Assembly: GCA_009909065.1 (NCBI GenBank)
Contig: JAAANZ010000102.1
Coordinates: 1-64,000 of the forward strand
Length of the DNA: 64,000 nucleotides
Reading direction: 5' to 3'
Source of the DNA: Alphaproteobacteria bacterium
Lineage (GTDB): Bacteria > Pseudomonadota > Alphaproteobacteria > Caulobacterales > Hyphomonadaceae
This document shows positions 51,308-64,000 of the stretch, piece by piece (position 1 is the first letter of the stretch; each line of letters begins with the position of its first letter). The notes under the pieces are model-generated. The model did not search any database. It saw only the letters and a list, made by a program, of their open reading frames with translations, and had not been told where the DNA came from. Both the position numbers and the translations under genes were made by a program.

Positions 51308-51636
51308 AGGGCGGGAAAATTCGCAAGGCAGGGCTTGCAAGCCCTGTGCCGGTCTGTTAGTGCACGCGGCTTGCGGGAGTTGCAACCTCGATCGGGGCGG
51401 CATCTCCCGCTTTCCTGTCCGAGACCATAGGCCGCCTCATGGGCGGTAAATCCGGTAACGGATGCCTATGCAGACGGGGCGAGGCGAGATCCGGATGCGC
51501 GTTCCTTAAGCCGGGCCGCGTTCAATCCGTCTGGCGCGCCCCGGGCAGGCGCTGGCCGACGGGCGCAATCGCCCGGAACGCCGGCAGACACCCGGGCGCC
51601 CGGATGGTCCGGACGCTCTAGTCATGGAGACCGGCA
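51308..51636 (+). promoter_or_regulatory. rplJ leader region with hairpins (L10-leader candidate)
   Basis: A 329-base gap between rplA and rplJ, unusually long for this cluster. It begins with a perfect 18-bp palindrome CAGGGCTTGCAAGCCCTG (51329-51346). Further GC-rich stems follow (e.g. the GGCGCC-type stretches around 51530-51600). The mRNA leader of rplJ is the known site of autoregulation by L10/L12 in proteobacteria; the structured gap fits that, but I could not match a full consensus by eye. Confidence 0.4.
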
Positions 51637-52152
51637 ATGGATAAAGCTGGAAAAGCCGCTGCGCTCGAGACGCTCAAGGGCGTCTTCGAGGAGAGCGGTG
51701 CGGTCGTTGTGACCCATTATTCCGGTCTGACCGTTGCAGAGATGACGGGACTGCGTGGCCGGCTGCGCGAGCAGGGCGCGGGTCTCAAGGTCATCAAGAA
51801 CCGGATTGCCAAGATCGCGCTGGAGGGCAAGGGCGGCGATGCGGCCCAGGAGCTCTTTCAGGGGCCGGTGGCCATCGCCTTCTCGCCGGACCCTGTTTCG
51901 GCCCCGAAGGTCGTTGCCGAGTTTGCGAAGGGCAACCAGAAACTGGTTCTGATCGGCGGCCTGATGGACGAGACGGTGCTCGACGCCGAGGGCGTCCAGG
52001 CGCTTGCCAAGCTGCCGAGCCTCGATGAGCTTCGCGGCAAGCTTGTCGGCCTCATCCAGGCGCCGGCCACGAAAGTGGCGGGCGTGGTGCAGGCGCCGGC
52101 GGGGCAGCTGGCGCGTGTTCTCAAGGCCTATTCCGAAAAGGATGCGGCCTGA
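51637..52152 (+). CDS. rplJ: 50S ribosomal protein L10
   Basis: A 171-residue L10: N-terminal DKAGKAAALETLKGVFEESG, then VVVTHYSGLTVAEMTGLRGR, the rRNA-binding part LKVIKNRIAKIALEGKGGDA, and the C-terminal helix that holds L12 dimers (VAGVVQAPAGQLARVLKAYS). L10 anchors the stalk and autoregulates its operon. The ATG at 51637 follows a modest ribosome site (GGAG). Spacing to rplL is 64 bases. Confidence 0.98.
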   Translation: MDKAGKAAALETLKGVFEESGAVVVTHYSGLTVAEMTGLRGRLREQGAGLKVIKNRIAKIALEGKGGDAAQELFQGPVAIAFSPDPVSAPKVVAEFAKGNQKLVLIGGLMDETVLDAEGVQALAKLPSLDELRGKLVGLIQAPATKVAGVVQAPAGQLARVLKAYSEKDAA

Positions 52153-52216
52153 CCTCTCTGCAATGGCTCCAGACTGAGACCTCCCGAAAACACCTCGCTT
52201 TCAAGGAACTGAACAA

Positions 52217-52603
52217 ATGTCCAAACTCGAACAGATCGCTGAAGATCTTTCCTCGCTGACCGTCCTCGAGGCGGCTGAACTGGCCACGCTTCTCGAGGAG
52301 AAGTGGGGCGTGTCCGCGGCGGCGCCGGTGGCCATGGGCGCCATGCCGGCGGGTGGCGGCGGCGAAGAGGCCGAGGCCGCCGAAGAGCAGACCGAATTCG
52401 ATGTCGTCCTCACATCGGGCGGCGACAAGAAGATCGGCGTTATCAAGGTGGTGCGCGAAGTCGTTTCCGGCCTCGGCCTGAAAGAGGCCAAGGAGCTGGT
52501 CGAAAACGCGCCCAAGCCGATCAAGGAAGGCGTGCCGAAGGACGAGGCCGAAGAGCTCAAGAAGAAGTTCGAAGAGGCCGGCGCGACCATCGAGATCAAG
52601 TAA
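52217..52603 (+). CDS. rplL: 50S ribosomal protein L7/L12
   Basis: A 128-residue L12. The N-terminal dimer domain is [20 protein letters not shown], an Ala/Glu/Gly-rich hinge follows (residues about 35-60), and the C-terminal factor-binding domain has [20 protein letters not shown] and [20 protein letters not shown]. Multiple copies bind to L10 and recruit elongation factors. Between it and rpoB a GC-rich hairpin (52685-52706) may act as an attenuator. Confidence 0.98.
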   Translation: MSKLEQIAEDLSSLTVLEAAELATLLEEKWGVSAAAPVAMGAMPAGGGGEEAEAAEEQTEFDVVLTSGGDKKIGVIKVVREVVSGLGLKEAKELVENAPKPIKEGVPKDEAEELKKKFEEAGATIEIK

Positions 52604-52684
52604 CGGGCCGGGCCGGCTGTGGCCGGCCGGCGCGCACAGAATGGGAAATCCGGAAGCGCGGACCGGGTTTCGAGTTTCCATCGC

Positions 52685-52706
52685 GGCGGCCCCGGGCGGG
52701 GCCGCC
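52685..52706 (+). terminator. hairpin between rplL and rpoB (attenuator candidate)
   Basis: Perfect 9-bp arms GGCGGCCCC (52685-52693) and GGGGCCGCC (52698-52706) with a 4-base loop, then GTTT. It lies in the 215-base gap where E. coli has a partial terminator lowering polymerase subunit expression relative to ribosomal proteins. The similarity in place is suggestive; function is inferred. Confidence 0.45.
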
Positions 52707-52818
52707 GTTTCCGCGTAACTGGCGGCAGGCCGCGGGCCTTTCGCCCCGGATCGGCAGGGCGGCGGGCGCCCACGGACGGGGCGGCAAAAGGCTGACCGCG
52801 TGCAAACAGGGATCGATG

Positions 52819-56946
<4,128 letters not shown>

Positions 56947-57046
56947 GCGGCCCTGAGGCGGGCAGGACGCCCGATCAGCCGTATTTTTTGCCGGGTCGCT
57001 TGAGCCAGGGCCCGGCCATGACCCTCCGGAGGAGCGGAAACACCCC

Positions 57047-61294
<4,248 letters not shown>

Positions 61295-61318
61295 GGCCTG
61301 GCGGTCTGCTGATTTCAC

Positions 61319-61346
61319 AAGCCCCGGCCCGTGGCGGCCGGGGCTT
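61319..61346 (+). terminator. terminator after rpoC
   Basis: Perfect 11-bp stem AAGCCCCGGCC (61319-61329) and GGCCGGGGCTT (61336-61346) with loop CGTGGC, followed by TCGA. Twenty-four bases after the rpoC stop. The A/T flanks are short, but the stem is strong. Confidence 0.6.
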
Positions 61347-61504
61347 TCGAATCCTCGCCGCGGTAAGACGGAACAAGGCGGGCCGAACGCCCCGCGGAGC
61401 AGGTTCGCAGCAAGCCAAATCGACGGCGGGTGCAGACTTGCGTAACAAACACGGATGAAAGGCATGGGTCCGGGACAAGCGACCGGCCAGGGCTAAAGGA
61501 CGTC

Positions 61505-62122
61505 ATGCCTGACAAGCCGGAAACGGAACGCGCGCGCCACGATCACCGCCTGACGGCGCGATTGCGCAGCTGGAGCGAAAGGATGGGGCCTGTTCGGGCC
61601 CTCGGCCTGGCCTCGCTGCTCGAGAGCTCGGTCCTGCCCTTGCCGATCGAGGCGGCGCTCGTGCCCGCGATGCTGGCCTGGCCTGGCCGGCTTTGGCAGA
61701 TGGCTGGGGCTGTTCTGGCCGGTTGCCTGGCGGGCTCGCTGGCCTGTTACCTCGTCGGAGCCCTCCTGCTGGAACCCGTGGCGGCGCCTGTGTTCGAACT
61801 CATGGGGCAGGCCGACGCCTTCGAGGCGGCGAAGGCGCGCCTGCGCGAGCGCGGCATGATGGCCGTGCTGCTGGTGGGCCTGTCGCCCCTGCCGCTGCCC
61901 CTGGCGACCGTCGGGGCCGGTGCCGTCGGCTTGAACATTTTTCTCGCCCTCGGGACCGTGGCCGTCTCGCGCGCCGCGCGGTATTTCGGACTGGCGCTTC
62001 TGGTTCGCCTTTTCGGACAGCCCTTTGCGGACTGGTTGGCCCGGTTGGCGCCTTCGCGTTTCGCAAGGGCGCTGCTGATTGCCGGGGCGGGCGCCGCCCT
62101 TGCGGGTCTGGTGTTCCTGTGA
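61505..62122 (+). CDS. VTT (SNARE-associated/DedA-like, YqaA-type) membrane protein
   Basis: A 205-residue membrane protein with about four to five hydrophobic segments. The VTT-domain pattern is present: ASLLESSVLPLPIEAALVPA with the E-x-x-x-P-x-P re-entrant motif (LESSVLPLPIE), the Gly-rich LAGCLAGSLACYLVGALLLE, and SPLPLPLATVGAGAVGLNIF with the second P-x-P. YqaA/DedA proteins act in membrane lipid (undecaprenyl or phospholipid) movement. The ATG at 61505 is taken since it starts after AAAGGAC; upstream in-frame codons add a polar extension. It sits between the two ribosomal-transcription blocks, with a terminator before and the rpsL promoter after it. Confidence 0.8.
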   Translation: MPDKPETERARHDHRLTARLRSWSERMGPVRALGLASLLESSVLPLPIEAALVPAMLAWPGRLWQMAGAVLAGCLAGSLACYLVGALLLEPVAAPVFELMGQADAFEAAKARLRERGMMAVLLVGLSPLPLPLATVGAGAVGLNIFLALGTVAVSRAARYFGLALLVRLFGQPFADWLARLAPSRFARALLIAGAGAALAGLVFL

Positions 62123-62149
62123 TCGTCGCCGGCCGGCGCATCTCCCCTG

Positions 62150-62178
62150 TTGACGCCTGAGCCTGACAGCAGTATGAG
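62150..62178 (+). promoter_or_regulatory. promoter of rpsL-rpsG-fusA
   Basis: TTGACG (62150-62155) and TATGAG (62173-62178), spacer 17 bases: five of six and four of six matches to the sigma-70 consensus. It lies 177 bases before rpsL, leaving a long leader with GC-rich stems that may hold autoregulatory structure. Confidence 0.5.
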
Positions 62179-62354
62179 CCACGGCTAATCAACTGGACGC
62201 GGCGCCCGGCGACGCGGACAGTTTCGCCGGGTCAATCCGGCGGCCTACCAGTTTCACCGACAATCCGGGCGGTCGCGATGCGCGATCGGTCGGGTGTTTT
62301 GTTTAAATGTGGCCGGCACGCGGCCGCGCAGGAAGAAGACAGACAACGGCCCGC

Positions 62355-62726
62355 ATGCCCACAATCCAACAGCTTATACGCAAGCCGCGCAGCCCGAAAC
62401 CGCAGCGCACCAAGACGCCCGCCCTCAAGGCCTGCCCCCAAAGGCGGGGCGTGTGTACGCGCGTGTATACGACCACGCCGAAAAAGCCGAACTCGGCCCT
62501 GCGCAAGGTGGCCAAGGTGCGCCTGACATCCGGCTTCGAGTCGCTTTGCTATATTCCCGGCGAGGGGCACAATCTCCAGGAGCATTCGGTGGTGCTGATC
62601 CGGGGCGGTCGTGTGAAGGACCTTCCGGGTGTGCGTTACCATATCCTGCGTGGCGTGCTCGACACCCAGGGCGTGAAAGACCGCAAGCAGCGCCGCTCGC
62701 ATTACGGCGTCAAGAAACCCAAGTAA
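62355..62726 (+). CDS. rpsL: 30S ribosomal protein S12
   Basis: A 123-residue S12. [20 protein letters not shown] is the usual start; [20 protein letters not shown] and [20 protein letters not shown] carry the lysines (positions 43 and 88 in E. coli numbering) whose replacement gives streptomycin resistance, and they are wild-type here. It sits at the decoding centre and controls accuracy. The ATG at 62355 lacks a strong ribosome site (AGAAGA further upstream). Precedes rpsG by 12 bases. Confidence 0.98.
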   Translation: MPTIQQLIRKPRSPKPQRTKTPALKACPQRRGVCTRVYTTTPKKPNSALRKVAKVRLTSGFESLCYIPGEGHNLQEHSVVLIRGGRVKDLPGVRYHILRGVLDTQGVKDRKQRRSHYGVKKPK

Positions 62727-62738
62727 GGCTGAACCGAA

Positions 62739-63209
62739 ATGTCCCGTCGTCACCGTGCAGAGAAACGCGAAGTCCTTCCCGATCCGAAATACAAGGACGT
62801 CGTCCTGTCGAAATTCATGAACCAGATCATGGTCCACGGTAAGAAATCGACGGCCGAGCGCATTGTCTATGGCGCGCTCGATATTGTCGAGCAGCGCGCC
62901 AAGAAGGATCCTGTCGAGGTCTTTCGCGAATCGCTCGAGGCGATTTCGCCGGCTGTCGAAGTGCGTTCGCGGCGTGTGGGCGGGGCGACCTATCAGGTGC
63001 CTGTCGAGGTGCGCCCGGAACGGCGTCAGGCGCTGGCCATTCGCTGGCTGGCCGCTGCGGCGCGCGCTCGCAGCGAGAACACGATGCGCGAACGCCTGGC
63101 CGGCGAACTGATGGATGCCTCGCAGGGGCGCGGCAATGCCGTCAAGAAACGCGAAGACACTCACAAAATGGCCGAAGCGAACCGGGCTTTCTCGCACTAT
63201 CGCTGGTAA
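62739..63209 (+). CDS. rpsG: 30S ribosomal protein S7
   Basis: A 156-residue S7: start [60 protein letters not shown], then MASL-like end [21 protein letters not shown]7 binds 16S rRNA in the head and is the known autorepressor of the str operon in E. coli. Starts 12 bases after the rpsL stop. Confidence 0.98.
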   Translation: MSRRHRAEKREVLPDPKYKDVVLSKFMNQIMVHGKKSTAERIVYGALDIVEQRAKKDPVEVFRESLEAISPAVEVRSRRVGGATYQVPVEVRPERRQALAIRWLAAAARARSENTMRERLAGELMDASQGRGNAVKKREDTHKMAEANRAFSHYRW

Positions 63210-63214
63210 ACCGA

Positions 63215-63244
63215 GCCTGCGGGCACTGGCGCGCCCGCGCAGGC
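63215..63244 (+). other. hairpin between rpsG and fusA
   Basis: GCCTGC-GGGC (63215-63224) pairs with GCCCGC-GCAGGC (63233-63244) with a 2-base bulge and an 8-base loop. It lies 6 bases after the rpsG stop in the 102-base gap before fusA. It may adjust the ratio of ribosomal proteins to elongation factor. Confidence 0.35.
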
Positions 63245-63311
63245 GGTGCTAAGCGCCCGAAAATCATGAAGACCTGCTTCCTCCCGGAACGCCAAAACAA
63301 GGACCGTCCCC

Positions 63312-64000
63312 ATGGCCCGCGATTATAGCCTGGAACGCTACCGCAATTTCGGCATCATGGCGCATATTGATGCCGGCAAGACCACCACGACAGAGCGGAT
63401 TCTGTTCTATACCGGCCGCAGCCACAAGATCGGCGAGGTGCATGACGGCGCCGCGACGATGGACTGGATGGCGCAGGAGCAGGAACGCGGGATCACCATC
63501 ACCTCGGCGGCCACAACAACCTTCTGGTTTCGCACCGAGGACGGTAATACGCCGACCGGGATCTATGGGGACACGCGCGAAGAGGCGAAGTTTCGCTTCA
63601 ACATCATTGATACGCCTGGGCACGTGGATTTCACCATCGAGGTGGAACGTTCGCTGGCCGTGCTCGACGGCGCCGTCTGCGTCCTTGATGCCAATGCCGG
63701 CGTGGAGCCCCAGACCGAGACCGTCTGGCGCCAGGCCGATCGCTATGAGGTGCCCCGCATCGTCTTCGTGAACAAGATGGACAAGACCGGTGCGGACTTC
63801 TTCAACTGCGTGAAGATGATCAAGGACCGGACCGGCGCGACGCCCTTGCCGATCCAGTTGCCGATCGGTGCCGAAAGCGAGCTCGAAGGCATTGTCGATC
63901 TGGTGACCATGCAGGAATGGGTCTGGCAGGGCGAGGATCTCGGCGCCTCCTGGGAGCTGCGCGAGATCCGCGACAGCCTCAGAGAGCAGGCCGATACAAT
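63312..64000 (+). CDS. fusA: elongation factor G, N-terminal part (3' end outside window)
   Basis: The first 229 residues of EF-G. The GTP-binding motifs are in order: G1 [21 protein letters not shown]2 [19 protein letters not shown]3 [20 protein letters not shown]4 [16 protein letters not shown] short insert ([20 protein letters not shown]) after G2 is longer than in E. coli. EF-G moves tRNA and mRNA through the ribosome after peptide transfer. It follows rpsL-rpsG in the classic str order; tuf is expected after the window. The frame is open to the right edge. Confidence 0.97.
   Translation, partial: MARDYSLERYRNFGIMAHIDAGKTTTTERILFYTGRSHKIGEVHDGAATMDWMAQEQERGITITSAATTTFWFRTEDGNTPTGIYGDTREEAKFRFNIIDTPGHVDFTIEVERSLAVLDGAVCVLDANAGVEPQTETVWRQADRYEVPRIVFVNKMDKTGADFFNCVKMIKDRTGATPLPIQLPIGAESELEGIVDLVTMQEWVWQGEDLGASWELREIRDSLREQADT

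Overview
This 64 kb, GC-rich, gene-dense window is a chromosomal segment of an alphaproteobacterium. A member of, or close relative of, the Caulobacterales/Maricaulales/Hyphomonadaceae is most likely. The reasons are a UrcA-family protein, a lipoprotein of the Caulobacter CC0125/CC1285 type, a DUF4175 (TIGR02302-type) membrane protein beside lysA and argH, a FixL/FixJ pair, an FnrL-type regulator, a GTTC-N7-GTTC (alphaproteobacterial LexA) site and a rhizobial-style intergenic palindrome. This placement is an inference; no rRNA gene is present to confirm it.

Layout. 1-8.4 kb: the 3' end of pcm, a palindromic repeat abutting an erythromycin-esterase remnant, and an oxygen/redox block. That block holds a CMD/AhpD-like protein, a Crp/Fnr regulator, and FixJ and FixL with an intact haem-PAS ligand motif; an Fnr-type box lies in the shared promoter. 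A phasin, a truncated kinase-like gene, a 1-Cys peroxiredoxin, a SixA-type phosphatase and a UrcA protein follow. 8.4-18.1 kb: DUF2256 protein with a FAD oxidoreductase, a membrane glycosyltransferase, a SnoaL-like protein behind a LexA box, a 4Fe-4S FnrL regulator, and the prkA-yeaH-spoVR stress operon with a PilZ protein. 18.1-25.4 kb: DUF4175 protein, lysA, two small lipoproteins (one LptM-like), argH, then a TlpA-type thioredoxin and an FKBP isomerase. 25.4-33.6 kb: a large anchored beta-propeller-like protein and an RND efflux system (outer-membrane lipoprotein divergent from adaptor plus pump). 33.6-37.2 kb: a thiolase with a LiuR-like operator, two intergenic repeat types, a cytochrome c split by an in-frame amber codon, and an iron-storage pair (bfd, bfr).

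37.2-50 kb: an OmpA/BON protein followed by an unusual membrane-anchored protein with about 20 coiled-coil repeats and a C-terminal helix-hairpin-helix domain, then an orphan ParA with a small partner, glycosyltransferases, a serine hydrolase, an RsiV-like lipoprotein and bifunctional PutA. 50-64 kb: the ribosomal protein/RNA polymerase block rplK-rplA-rplJ-rplL-rpoB-rpoC, a VTT-family membrane protein, and rpsL-rpsG-fusA (fusA cut by the window end). secE and nusG are not next to rplK.

How the parts fit: several units respond to oxygen, iron, redox or stress (FixLJ, two Crp/Fnr proteins, peroxiredoxin, Bfd/Bfr, PrkA operon, TlpA). They are mixed with envelope functions (LptM-like lipoprotein, RND pump, OmpA, glycosyltransferases) and core translation/transcription genes. 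No prophage, IS element, CRISPR array, tRNA or rRNA gene was seen. The best candidates for something undescribed are the coiled-coil-repeat/HhH protein beside OmpA, the stop-split cytochrome, and the anchored propeller protein with its operator-like repeat array. I did no database search; all family calls come from motifs and recall.
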